DNA of 12,003 bases, taken from contig JACMMB010000174.1 of NCBI GenBank assembly GCA_014379305.1, positions 1 through 12,003 on the forward strand, given 5' to 3'. A program made the position numbers and the translations under genes. Each line of letters opens with the position of its first letter. The first letter of the stretch is position 1. The notes beneath the pieces were generated by a model, which saw only the letters and a list, made by a program, of their open reading frames with translations, ran no database searches and was not told the DNA's origin. Shown in pieces: positions 1-7,046 of this stretch. This DNA comes from Akkermansiaceae bacterium (GTDB taxonomy: Bacteria; Verrucomicrobiota; Verrucomicrobiia; Verrucomicrobiales; Akkermansiaceae).

Positions 1-2
1 AT

Positions 3-98
3 GAAGTGGTCTCCGATTTTCTGAGGGAAAAACCATTAGACACCGTGAAGCCGGCAGAGACCGAGGAGAAGTCACTGGATATTCCGAAGCCGGAGTAA
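3..98 (+). CDS. C-terminal end of an unidentified protein (5' partial)
   Basis: An open frame enters from the left edge of the window and stops at TAA 96-98, giving 31 visible residues. The tail is rich in Glu, Lys and Pro (it includes PAETEEKSLDIPKPE), as expected of a disordered C-terminus. There is too little to name a family. The other two plus frames stop within the first few codons or soon after, which favours this one. The 142 bases to the next start hold no clear terminator, so whether this gene is co-transcribed with the next one is open. Confidence 0.5.
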   Translation, partial: EVVSDFLREKPLDTVKPAETEEKSLDIPKPE

Positions 99-240
99 TA
101 CCGCTATGAGCCATAATGGGAGAGCGCGGCGTAAGTGCTCCGACCGAAACGGAAGAAAAAGAAATTTGATGTTAGTAAGCAATCTGCTCGGGAGGATTTT
201 TGGCTTTTCGTCGTGAAACAGTTGGTTCAATTTAGATGCC

Positions 241-720
241 ATGTGCGAAAAATTAGCCCGATATGAAATGCCCGCTGTGGGGATTGTGGCGGAGATGGAT
301 GAGTCCGACCGGGCGTTGTTGGGGGATTACGGGGAGTTTTTGCCGGTGCAGGCGGGAGATAAAATAATCATTGCGGGTGAGGCACAGGAATATCTGTATC
401 TGGTGCTTTCCGGATTGCTGCATGTGACAATCCAAGTGGAGGGGCGGTCGAAGCTGGTTGCCCGGGTCGAGGAGGGAGAGACCTTGGGCGAGATCAATAT
501 CTTCGACTCAGGCAAGGCGAGCGCGACGGTGACGGCGCAGGAATTCACCCAGATCTGGAAGGCGAACCGGGAAAATATCGATGCGTTTGTGAAGGCGTAT
601 CCATTGGCGGGGGCAAGTTTTCTCTCGGGGATCATTGCGGTGATGTCCAGGAGGATACGGCATATGAACGAGCAGATCGCGGATACGGAGAGCCTGTCGA
701 TTCTGGGGAAATTCTGGTAA
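241..720 (+). CDS. Stand-alone cyclic-nucleotide-binding-fold protein (CAP_ED-like)
   Basis: This 159-residue protein is essentially one Crp/cNMP-binding jelly roll. Residues 42-62 (IIIAGEAQEYLYLVLSGLLHV region) match the typical 'G-D-x-x-x-x-x-Y-x-V-x-x-G' strand-turn-strand. Residues 79-97 match the phosphate-binding cassette, with Gly83-Glu84 and then SATV at 94-97. The cassette Arg that contacts the cyclic phosphate in E. coli CRP is not visible: the position before SATV is Ala93, and the loop seems one residue shorter. A helical end (about 107-147) follows, but there is no helix-turn-helix domain, so it is not a Crp-type transcription factor as it stands. No Shine-Dalgarno precedes ATG 241; ATG at 295 would truncate the fold. 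The next gene starts 23 bases downstream, suggesting an operon with the DUF3307 protein. The ligand and partner are unknown. Confidence 0.8.
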   Translation: MCEKLARYEMPAVGIVAEMDESDRALLGDYGEFLPVQAGDKIIIAGEAQEYLYLVLSGLLHVTIQVEGRSKLVARVEEGETLGEINIFDSGKASATVTAQEFTQIWKANRENIDAFVKAYPLAGASFLSGIIAVMSRRIRHMNEQIADTESLSILGKFW

Positions 721-743
721 TCCGAGCGGAATAACCGAAGGAT

Positions 744-1148
744 ATGTTATCAGAATTTGCCACTGAACAGGTTGTGAGGGGAGGCGTTGCGGGAGCGGGC
801 CTGCTACTGCTGGCGATGATGATCGGACACGCCCTGGGTGACTATCCCTTGCAGGGTCATTTTTTAGCGACGGTGAAGAACCGGCATGCCGATATAAGCG
901 GTTTTTTCGGCGGCGGGCCGGGGCCTAAGGGAATGTGGATTCATGCGTTGACCGCCCATGCGCTGGTGCAGGCGGGGATCGTGTGGTTGATCACGGGATC
1001 GGCGGTGTTGGTGATCGCGGAGCTGGTTTTGCACTGGGTCATCGATTACGTGAGGTGCGAGGAGTGGATCAGTTTCACGCTGGACCAGGCTTTGCATGTG
1101 GGCTGCAAAATGATCTATGCGGTGGCGCTGGTGGCGGGTCTTTTGTGA
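744..1148 (+). CDS. DUF3307-type integral membrane protein
   Basis: The product has 134 residues and is mostly hydrophobic, with likely membrane segments near 14-32, 75-100 and 119-134. It carries the pattern I associate with DUF3307: H29-x-x-G-D33 with Gln37, H67-A-x-x-x-H72, H97-x-x-x-D101, and D114-Q-x-x-x-H118. The conserved His and Asp residues near membrane boundaries suggest a metal or catalytic site, but the biochemical role of the family is not known to me. A GAAGGA at 737-742 sits almost against the ATG, so its spacing is too tight for a classical Shine-Dalgarno. The gene follows the cNMP-fold gene by 23 bases and is probably in its transcript. It converges on the next gene with a 6-base gap and no visible terminator. 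Confidence 0.78.
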   Translation: MLSEFATEQVVRGGVAGAGLLLLAMMIGHALGDYPLQGHFLATVKNRHADISGFFGGGPGPKGMWIHALTAHALVQAGIVWLITGSAVLVIAELVLHWVIDYVRCEEWISFTLDQALHVGCKMIYAVALVAGLL

Positions 1149-1154
1149 AGGTGA

Positions 1155-2483
1155 TCAGCGGAAATGATCCAGAATGGCGGAGTGGATGTTTTCGGCATTG
1201 CTGACGGGATAATTTGTACCAATGAGCAGGGGTTTTTCCGATTCCGGGACTTGGTCGCGTCCGTGGGAGCCTTTGACGAGGGTGGCATCGAGGGGAATCA
1301 CATTGAGTAAACCGCGCAGCCCGAGTTTCTTTTTGAGAAGAAAACCGGCGATGCGGAGTTTGGGAAATTTCAGTTCGGGATCGATGAAAAGTTCGCATGG
1401 ATCGTAGCCGGGTTTTCGATGGATATCGATGGTGCGGGCGTAGTCAGGTGCCTTATTGTCGTCGTTCCAGAAATAGTAGGTGAACCACGCGGCGGGTTTT
1501 GAAATGGCGATGAGATCGCCGGCACGGGGGTGGTTTTGCGGGCGGATTTCCTCGATACCGGGAGTTTCCTCCAGAAGTCGGCGGACTTGCGGGATAAGAC
1601 TTTGATCGTTGCAGTAGATGTGGGCGATCTGGTGATCCGCGACTGCAAAGACGCGGGAGCCGCCGGAGTCGAGGGTGTCGTGACCGAGTTCGTCCTTGAT
1701 GGAGAGCCAGCCTTTCGCGCGGAACAGGCGGTTGAGATGGATGGGTTGATCGACAGGGGAAATTCCGTATTCGGAAAGCAGGAGCACGCGGATATTACGG
1801 GACTCGTAGTAGTGGATCAGGTCGGTGACGAGGCTGTCGATGGCTTGGATTTCCGCGGGGATGTCCGGCGCGTTCGGGCCGTTTTTCTGGAGGCAGTAAT
1901 CGAGGTGGGGGAGGTAGGTGAGCGAAAGGGTGGGCCGGTGCCTGTCTTCGACCCATTTCGCCGAGGCGGCGATCCACTTTGAGGAAGCGATGCCCGCGCC
2001 CGGACCCCAGAAGGCGGGAAAGGGGAAAGGGCCGAGATCGTTTTTCAGCTCGTCACGCAGCGACATCGGCTGGGTGTGGATGTCGAAGAATTTGCGTCCG
2101 TCGGCTGGATACAGGGGGCGGGGAGTGATGGTGAAATCAGCGGTTGAGTGCATGTTATACCACCAGAAAAGCTTGGCGCAGGTGAAGCCCGGCACGCTGC
2201 GGCGAAGGGTGTCCCAGAGCTTTTCACCGAGAACGAGATGGTTGGACTGTTTCCAAAACCGGACTTCGGCGGATTCACGATCATACCAGCCGTTGGCAAC
2301 GATGCCGTGCTGATCCGGAGGGGAGCCGGTGATGATCGATGATTGGGTGGTGCAGGTTAAGGCGGGGAATGCCGGCTTGTATGTCTGCAGGCCGTGCTTT
2401 TCGGCAAAAGCCGAGATGCCTGGCGAATTGGGGCCGAGGATGGACTTGGAGAGTCCGACGACATTGATTACTGCCAGGCGCAT
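1155..2483 (-). CDS. Alkaline-phosphatase-superfamily phosphodiesterase/nucleotide pyrophosphatase (ebo-associated type)
   Basis: The 442-residue protein has the type I phosphodiesterase/nucleotide pyrophosphatase fold. The segment 39-63 (FPALTCTTQ to TG and HGI) aligns with the nucleophile region and puts the nucleophile at Thr43. Other family blocks are NGW (64-66), RFWKQSN (75-81), LFWWYNM (105-111), TPRPLYPADGRK (120-131), YLPHLDY (190-196) and KGSHG (404-408). From memory, this set is typical of the phosphodiesterases found with ebo clusters in cyanobacteria and other phyla. No other ebo gene is seen here. Several canonical metal ligands are changed: Val9 for the first Asp, Gln199 for a His, and Glu238-Tyr239 for Asp-His. 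Asp195 and His407 are kept, and a separate Asp283-His284 pair is present. There is no signal peptide, so it is probably cytosolic. It starts 5 bases after the ALDH-like gene ends, so the two are likely co-transcribed. The substrate is unknown. Confidence 0.85.
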   Translation of the reverse strand: MRLAVINVVGLSKSILGPNSPGISAFAEKHGLQTYKPAFPALTCTTQSSIITGSPPDQHGIVANGWYDRESAEVRFWKQSNHLVLGEKLWDTLRRSVPGFTCAKLFWWYNMHSTADFTITPRPLYPADGRKFFDIHTQPMSLRDELKNDLGPFPFPAFWGPGAGIASSKWIAASAKWVEDRHRPTLSLTYLPHLDYCLQKNGPNAPDIPAEIQAIDSLVTDLIHYYESRNIRVLLLSEYGISPVDQPIHLNRLFRAKGWLSIKDELGHDTLDSGGSRVFAVADHQIAHIYCNDQSLIPQVRRLLEETPGIEEIRPQNHPRAGDLIAISKPAAWFTYYFWNDDNKAPDYARTIDIHRKPGYDPCELFIDPELKFPKLRIAGFLLKKKLGLRGLLNVIPLDATLVKGSHGRDQVPESEKPLLIGTNYPVSNAENIHSAILDHFR

Positions 2484-2488
2484 TTGAT

Positions 2489-3355
2489 TTATCCGACGGG
2501 GTGCCAGGTGGTCTTCAGTTCGACAAAGTCCCGAATGTGATAGAGGCCCTGGGCTTCTACCGAGAGCCAGTCGCAGGGGCTTTCGGCAGGTATGAATTTG
2601 GTGCGCTTGACCGAGTCGGCAGCTCCGGTTTGCAGGGCGATGCGTTCTTCCAAGGTTGCGACGGCGGAGATTCCGCGGATGTGTTCGTGAGTGGCGAAGG
2701 TGGGCAGAATGTCCTGCTTTTTCCCGGTCAGCAGATTGATGATACCGCCCGGAAGGTCGCTGGTAGCAAGAATTTCGCCAAGCAGGATGGCGGGGTAGGG
2801 CTGGGTTTCCGATGCAAGCGCGACCACCGCGTTGCCGCTGGTGATGACAGGCAGGATCATCGAAACGAGGGCAAGCAGCGGCGAATCATCGGGGGCGGCA
2901 ACGGCAACTATGCCCATCGATTCCGTAACCGAGAAGTTGAAGTAAGGCGCGGCAACAGGGTTTACGCTGCCGAGCAGGCTTTCGTATTTATCGGTCCAGC
3001 CGGCGTAGTAAACGATGCGGTCGATTGCGGCGGAAACTTCGGCCGCAGCCTGGTTTTTTCCGGCAGCATTCGTGGGGAAATGGGAGACAGCCAGTTCTTC
3101 GGAACGCGCCTCGAGCATTTCGGCCATGCGATATAAAATCTGGCCTCGATTGTAGCCGCTGCGTTGTGCCCATCCGGGTCCGGCTTTGGCGGCCGCTTCG
3201 ACAGCGTTGCGCACATCCTTGCGAGTGCAGAGGGGGATGTTGCCGAAGAATTCGCCATGGTTGTCCATAATTTCATAAGTGCGATTGCTTTCCGAACGGA
3301 TGAAGGCTCCGCCGACATAGCATTTTGGCGTTTTGGTAATGGCAAGGCGTCTCAT
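2489..3355 (-). CDS. ALDH-like protein lacking the catalytic domain
   Basis: The 288 residues match the N-terminal, cofactor-binding half of the aldehyde dehydrogenase fold; full enzymes have about 480-500 residues. Visible matches are the YVGGAF start (13-18), YNRGQILYRMAEMLE (68-82), the PxYFNFSV block (137-143), GNAVVAL (174-180) and LPGGIINLLTG (201-211). The PWNFP-like cofactor motif is replaced by APDDSP (154-159), and the usual Lys of KPSE is Ala179. After about residue 225 the Glu-loop (ELGGK) and the catalytic Cys segment are absent. The end reads ELKTTWHPVG (279-288), which I recall from a family of about 290-residue ALDH-like proteins usually encoded beside a full ALDH. It is therefore probably a complete, catalytically dead family member rather than a fresh truncation. 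No full ALDH lies in this window. The phosphodiesterase gene follows after 5 bases. The start codon lacks a Shine-Dalgarno. Confidence 0.8.
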   Translation of the reverse strand: MRRLAITKTPKCYVGGAFIRSESNRTYEIMDNHGEFFGNIPLCTRKDVRNAVEAAAKAGPGWAQRSGYNRGQILYRMAEMLEARSEELAVSHFPTNAAGKNQAAAEVSAAIDRIVYYAGWTDKYESLLGSVNPVAAPYFNFSVTESMGIVAVAAPDDSPLLALVSMILPVITSGNAVVALASETQPYPAILLGEILATSDLPGGIINLLTGKKQDILPTFATHEHIRGISAVATLEERIALQTGAADSVKRTKFIPAESPCDWLSVEAQGLYHIRDFVELKTTWHPVG

Positions 3356-3428
3356 GAATCTTTGTGGAGGCTAGGTTTTCACGGAGTTGAATCCAGCACA
3401 AAGCGGGGAGCAGGTGATTTGATTTACT

Positions 3429-3457
3429 TTGACGAAATACTGGGAAACCAGTAATAA
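3429..3457 (+). promoter_or_regulatory. Candidate promoter of the TPM-like gene pair
   Basis: TTGACG (3429-3434, five of six to the sigma70 -35) is followed by 17 bases and TAATAA (3452-3457), a poor -10 match. A shifted AGTAAT (3450-3455) matches better but leaves a 15-base spacer. The upstream neighbour is divergent, so the plus-strand genes need a promoter within 3356-3467. If this is it, transcription would start near 3464, only a few bases before ATG 3468, giving a nearly leaderless message. That fits the absence of a Shine-Dalgarno at this start. Confidence 0.35.
3438..3453. repeat. Perfect inverted repeat in the promoter region (possible operator)
   Basis: TACTGG (3438-3443) and CCAGTA (3448-3453) are exact reverse complements separated by GAAA. 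The repeat fills the spacer between the candidate -35 and -10 elements in the 112-base gap between divergent genes, where a repressor or activator site would be expected. It could regulate either direction. No cognate regulator is identified. Confidence 0.4.
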
Positions 3458-3467
3458 AAAACAAGCC

Positions 3468-4124
3468 ATGAAATGTCCGCGATGTGTGCAAAGGATCCAC
3501 CGGGCGGCAGCTGTCTGCCCGCACTGTGGTTTCAGCCTGGCGGATGCGGATGCGATGTTTGGCGATGGTGAAGTGAAGCTGCGGAGCCTGACGGATGCGG
3601 CGGGGATTTTCAGGAGAAGCGAGCGAGAACAAGTCGAGGATATGCTTGCCCGGATCGGGGTTCGCTTTCCGCAGATGTTCGCGGCCGTTTACACCGGGAG
3701 TTTGGGGGAAACAGGCAATTTGCGCCAGTTCGGGTTCTGGTTGCTGAATCGAGGGGTGTTCGAAGATGTTCCGGTGGAGAAACCCAATGAAGCTGGAATT
3801 CTGATCGTGATTGATCCTGATTCGAAGGCGGCGGGCATGAGTTTCGGATATCTATTGGACCCGTTTTTTGAGGAGGAGGATACTTTTGATTGTTTGTCCC
3901 GCGCCCATTCCTATTGGTTGGAGGGGCGTTATGCCGAAGGCTTGGTGAAGAGTCTGCTGCGTTTGGAGAAATTGCTCAGGAAGCGCTGTCAGCTCGCGAA
4001 ACGGGATCCGGAAAAATACGAGCGGAAGGTGGCAATGCCGGTGGCCGTGGAGGATTTGGTAAAAAAAATCAGGAGGGGCAAGCCGTCCGCCGCAATCCCG
4101 GTTGAGCAGGAGGTTGAGCGGTGA
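3468..4124 (+). CDS. Zinc-ribbon plus TPM-like domain protein, cytosolic
   Basis: I take ATG 3468, giving 218 residues that begin directly with the zinc ribbon. A TTG start at 3429 would add 13 unrelated residues and overlap the candidate promoter. Cys3-x2-Cys6 and Cys17-x2-Cys20 form the ribbon. Residues about 45-175 resemble a TPM domain: an amphipathic helix, then a strand (FAAVYTGSLG, 71-80), an EAGILIVIDP strand (108-117), a short GYLLDP turn (127-132) and C-terminal helices with the YAEGL motif. There is no signal peptide or membrane segment. TPM domains occur in proteins linked to membrane quality control and photosystem repair, but most bacterial members have no assigned function. The stop overlaps the next start (GTGA), so this gene and the exported TPM-like gene are translationally coupled. 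The domain call is by pattern and could be a distant relative. Confidence 0.75.
   Translation: MKCPRCVQRIHRAAAVCPHCGFSLADADAMFGDGEVKLRSLTDAAGIFRRSEREQVEDMLARIGVRFPQMFAAVYTGSLGETGNLRQFGFWLLNRGVFEDVPVEKPNEAGILIVIDPDSKAAGMSFGYLLDPFFEEEDTFDCLSRAHSYWLEGRYAEGLVKSLLRLEKLLRKRCQLAKRDPEKYERKVAMPVAVEDLVKKIRRGKPSAAIPVEQEVER
4108..4113 (+). promoter_or_regulatory. Strong ribosome binding site for the second TPM-like gene
   Basis: AGGAGG lies inside the 3' end of the upstream gene, 7 bases before GTG 4121. It is the only textbook Shine-Dalgarno in the window. It decides the GTG start, which overlaps the upstream TGA by four bases. Confidence 0.75.
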
Positions 4125-5152
4125 GGGGACGGTGCTTGCTGGCATTGTGGTTGATGAGCCAGATGGTTTTCGCCAACAGCGAACCCCTGTTGCCCGAATG
4201 GGATTCCGCTGAGCGTGAAAAGATGAAGAAAGAGGGTTGGATTGCAGGAAGTATTTTGCTGACTTACGAGTCGATCCCGGAAGAGAACCCAGAGGTTGGA
4301 AGCCCGTTAAAAGTGGAGGCACCGACCGCTTCTGAGATTGCCGAGGATTCCGAGTCCGGGATCGAGGTGAGTGAGGAATACCTTGCCGATTATTTTGCGG
4401 AAAAGCCCAAAGAGCATCTTGTCGATCCACAGGGTTTGCTCGAAGAGCGTCAAAAGAAGGATCTGTCGGCGTTTCTTAGTCATCATGCCAAGGATTCTTC
4501 GATTGATATATATATTTACGTGTTTGGAACGAATCAGGAAATTCCCGGTGACGTACGTGAAGAGGAGATTGTCGAGCGCTTGTATTCTGTCGGGAAGCCC
4601 GCATTGGTGGTTTATTATTATTTAGGCGCACCGCAAAGATCCGATATCTATTTGAGTCCGATCATCACTGACGCCGTATCGGCTGCGGAACAAAATCGTG
4701 CGCTTCAAAGTTCGGTCATGCGCGCCTTCGCAAGTGTGAATCCGGTGGAACAGTTGGAGGCGTTTCTGGTGCAGATGTCGATACGGACCTATTGGATGGA
4801 GCGGATGACAGAGGGCACGGCTGAAGCGGGGATGGAGATGATCCCGGAAGGAGAGAAAGCCAGATACCTCAATAAAAAGGCGAAGGCTTCACCTGAGGAA
4901 ATGGAACTGCCAGGGTGGGTAAAACTGGCTGCGGCGTCATTGATCGCCGCGTGCGGTGCCATACTGGCGATTTGGAGTGCGAGGATGTGTTGGCATAGCA
5001 AGCAAAGGTATCGTTTCCCGGAATTCGAGGTAGAACCAAGATTGGGAGGAAACCATGCCGCAGGGGTTGGGGCGGTAATTTCGTTTTCCAGTTCGGCCGT
5101 TCCCCCGGCGCGACAGCGGGATCAGGTGCCAAACTACATGCGCAGGGCTTAG
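4121..5152 (+). CDS. Exported, membrane-anchored TPM-like protein
   Basis: The 343-residue protein starts at GTG 4121, fixed by the AGGAGG 7 bases upstream. Residues 1-19 form a signal peptide with a likely cut after Ala18-Asn19-Ser20. An acidic linker (50-98) precedes a TPM-like domain at about 99-215: LVDPQGLL (100-107), a helix, the IDIYIYVFG strand (128-136), PALVVYYYLGAPQRSDIYLSP (160-180), then helices. A membrane segment spans 266-286 and a basic stretch follows, so the domain should sit in the periplasm and the last 57 residues in the cytosol. The tail carries RLGGNHAAGVGAVISF (307-322), which looks conserved rather than random and may bind a partner. The gene is coupled to the cytosolic zinc-ribbon TPM-like protein, suggesting one system with a domain on each side of the membrane. 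Its stop overlaps the convergent glycosidase stop by 3 bases. The function is unknown. Confidence 0.72.
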   Translation: MRGRCLLALWLMSQMVFANSEPLLPEWDSAEREKMKKEGWIAGSILLTYESIPEENPEVGSPLKVEAPTASEIAEDSESGIEVSEEYLADYFAEKPKEHLVDPQGLLEERQKKDLSAFLSHHAKDSSIDIYIYVFGTNQEIPGDVREEEIVERLYSVGKPALVVYYYLGAPQRSDIYLSPIITDAVSAAEQNRALQSSVMRAFASVNPVEQLEAFLVQMSIRTYWMERMTEGTAEAGMEMIPEGEKARYLNKKAKASPEEMELPGWVKLAAASLIAACGAILAIWSARMCWHSKQRYRFPEFEVEPRLGGNHAAGVGAVISFSSSAVPPARQRDQVPNYMRRA

Positions 5153-6567
5153 CGCAACGACAGGACTTTTGCTGGTGAAATATTGCCAAAGCGGTCGATT
5201 GCAGAAACTGCGATGGCATCGGCGCGGGGCAAAGTGAGGGACTTCGTGTATGCGGGTCCGATGCTGATGGTGCGCCAAATGCTGCCGAAACGTGCTTGGA
5301 CAGCGACCTTGGAAGTTGGATTTCCGTGGTTCCAGTTGACGAGGGTGCTGCCACCGGAAAGGGAGGCGTTGACGATAGGAGCGGGCGGCGTGCTTTTACT
5401 TAGCCAGGGCATCGGAGGAACAGCGACAGGCTGGATATAAACACGGGCTAGCCGGGTGCTGATTCCGCCTTGGTTTTTCATGAGTCCCTTGACGCTCCAA
5501 TGGATATGCCCGACCCAGTTTTTGCCGATTTTCCGGGAGAGTTCGATCTGGTTGATAATCTCGGCTGCGGGGCGTCCGGGATCATCCGAAGACTGGATAC
5601 GGGTCGTCGCGATGCCAGGCCAGACCGGGCGCGAGCCTTGTGAGCGCCACCATGAAAGCAGGGTGGAGTAGCTTTGTTTTTGCGGAGAAATGCGCCAATA
5701 AAGTTGCGGGGCAAGATAGTCCACCCAGCCGTTTTTCAGCCATTTGCGGGAGTCCGCGGCGAGATTCTCATAAGCATCAACGCCGGCTTCGATGGTATTC
5801 GGCACACCTGGTCGCCAGATGCCGAAGGGGCTTATGCCAACGCGGACCCATGGCTTTTGTTGTTTCACGGAGGAGTATAACTTGCTGACGAAGGAATCGA
5901 CGAATGCGCGGCGCTGGGCGGGGGATTTGCCGTCCTGGAATTTGAAGTTTCCGGACGGGTAGGGGTAGAAGTAATCATCAAGGTGCACCCCATCAATGTC
6001 GTAGCGACGAACGACATCGAGAATGACGCTTAAAGCTTGCGAGCGGGTTTCCGGGTGGGATGGATCGCACCAGAGCATGGTGCCGTAGCGCTTGATAAGA
6101 TAAGGCTTTGTGCGGGAGATGTGGTTGCCGCCAACCGAATGGGAGGTGTTTGACAGGGCGCGAAACGGATTGAACCAGGCATGGACTTCGATACCGCGGG
6201 CGTGGGCTTGTTTTACCCAGTAATCAAGCGGGTCGTAGCCGGGTGAACGGCCCATGGTGCCGGTGAGCCATGATGACCAAGGTTCGATTCCGGAGGAATA
6301 AAGCGCATCTCCATGAGGTCTGACCTGAAGGATGACCGCATTCATTCTAAGGGAAACCAGTTTGTCGAGAATGGCGCGGGCCTCGGCTTGTTGGGACGTG
6401 GCGCTGAGTCCGGTTCTTGTCGGCCAGTCGATATTGTAGATTGCGGTTACCCAGGCGGCCCGGAATTCGCGGGTGATTTGTGGATGCTTTTCAGTGCTTG
6501 GGACGTAGGATTGCGCAGAAAGATCAGTTGCGAGGATCAGGCAGAGCGACAGAAGCCATTTATGCAT
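5149..6567 (-). CDS. Secreted GHL10/DUF187-family glycoside hydrolase
   Basis: The 472-residue protein has a signal peptide (1-19, cut near LSA-QS). A TIM-barrel glycosidase of the GHL10 (DUF187) type fills about 30-375. Motifs in order are REFRAAWV (33-40), NAVILQVRPHGDALY (76-90), PLDYWVKQAHARGIEVHAWFNP (113-134), DIDGVHLDDYFYPYP (190-204), GISPFGIWR (244-252) and YLAPQLYW (284-291). The Asp197-Asp198 pair in HLDDYFYP is the likely acid site. The best-studied relative is E. coli DigH (YngK), which cuts peptidoglycan glycan strands stripped of stem peptides. A similar wall-turnover role in the periplasm is plausible but inferred. Residues about 395-472 form a beta-rich, fibronectin-III-like module absent from a minimal enzyme. 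No Shine-Dalgarno is present. The zinc-ribbon membrane gene ends 48 bases upstream on the same strand, so they may be co-transcribed. Confidence 0.85.
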   Translation of the reverse strand: MHKWLLSLCLILATDLSAQSYVPSTEKHPQITREFRAAWVTAIYNIDWPTRTGLSATSQQAEARAILDKLVSLRMNAVILQVRPHGDALYSSGIEPWSSWLTGTMGRSPGYDPLDYWVKQAHARGIEVHAWFNPFRALSNTSHSVGGNHISRTKPYLIKRYGTMLWCDPSHPETRSQALSVILDVVRRYDIDGVHLDDYFYPYPSGNFKFQDGKSPAQRRAFVDSFVSKLYSSVKQQKPWVRVGISPFGIWRPGVPNTIEAGVDAYENLAADSRKWLKNGWVDYLAPQLYWRISPQKQSYSTLLSWWRSQGSRPVWPGIATTRIQSSDDPGRPAAEIINQIELSRKIGKNWVGHIHWSVKGLMKNQGGISTRLARVYIQPVAVPPMPWLSKSTPPAPIVNASLSGGSTLVNWNHGNPTSKVAVQARFGSIWRTISIGPAYTKSLTLPRADAIAVSAIDRFGNISPAKVLSLR

Positions 6568-6615
6568 CAGGCGAAGATGGCTGATTTGAGGTTCAGGGCA
6601 AGTGTCGACCCTTAA

Positions 6616-6975
6616 TTACGGGCTCAATCCTTGGATTGCTTCCAATGATTCATTGAGGATTTCGAGTAAATGTTGAGCGAGAATCCAAAGCAGCCAGGTT
6701 AAAATGACAACCATGCCGGTGATCGCGATTTTCCATGATGTCGGGAGTTTCGGGTGCCACCAGATCAGAGGGAGAGCTAAGGGGCCGATGCTTAGGAGTG
6801 CTATAACGAGGACTGATTTCCGGAAATACCAGGGTAGATAGCTTTCGATGTGGTGAGGTAAAGGTGGCGGAGTGAATTGAGTGGATCGATTGGATTCTTC
6901 AAGGAACTCGGAACAATATCTGCATTTGATTGCAGCGTCCTGAATCTCTTCCGCACAGTAAGGACATTTTTTCAT
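6616..6975 (-). CDS. Small zinc-ribbon membrane protein
   Basis: The 119-residue protein opens with a zinc ribbon, Cys4-x2-Cys7 and Cys18-x2-Cys21 (KKCPYCAEEI and KCRYCSEFL), of the kind often placed before membrane segments. A Pro-rich linker follows (PPPLP, 36-40), then two hydrophobic segments at about 53-73 and 80-101 and a short acidic amphipathic end. The topology is probably N-in with the ribbon in the cytosol. There is no signal peptide and no recognisable enzyme domain. It lies 48 bases upstream of the secreted glycosidase on the same strand. The ATG at 6973-6975 is the only start that keeps the ribbon intact. The function is unknown. Confidence 0.75.
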   Translation of the reverse strand: MKKCPYCAEEIQDAAIKCRYCSEFLEESNRSTQFTPPPLPHHIESYLPWYFRKSVLVIALLSIGPLALPLIWWHPKLPTSWKIAITGMVVILTWLLWILAQHLLEILNESLEAIQGLSP

Positions 6976-7004
6976 AAGTGCTGAACAAGCAACGGTTGAA
7001 TTAT

Positions 7005-7046
7005 GTTCAAAAATAAAAGGCGAAGCTAAGTGAGCTTCGCCTTTTA
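7005..7046 (-). terminator. Intrinsic terminator after the double-thioredoxin gene
   Basis: A perfect 14-bp stem (7014-7027 with 7033-7046) closes on a 5-base loop. Read on the minus strand, the stem is followed by TTTTATTTTTG, a good U-tract. It lies about 145 bases beyond the stop of the double-thioredoxin gene and 39 bases before the start of the zinc-ribbon membrane gene, so it separates two minus-strand transcripts. On the plus strand the tail is shorter (TTTTAAG), but it could also stop antisense reads. Confidence 0.85.

Noticed and set aside
106..266. Short plus-strand frames in the gap before the cNMP-fold gene, including a 36-codon frame from 106 and a basic 43-codon frame from 135.
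   Set aside because: They overlap each other in different frames, have no ribosome site and do not resemble a protein family. A short likeness between PAETEEK in the upstream tail and TETEEKE here is low-complexity and in another frame.
1530..1982. A 150-codon plus-strand frame inside the phosphodiesterase gene.
   Set aside because: It lies wholly antisense to a gene with strong family motifs, and its Val/Gly-rich content is what the reverse of that gene produces.
2501..3136. A 211-codon plus-strand frame antisense to the ALDH-like gene.
   Set aside because: The opposite strand is a clear ALDH-fold protein, and this frame shows only reverse-complement composition.
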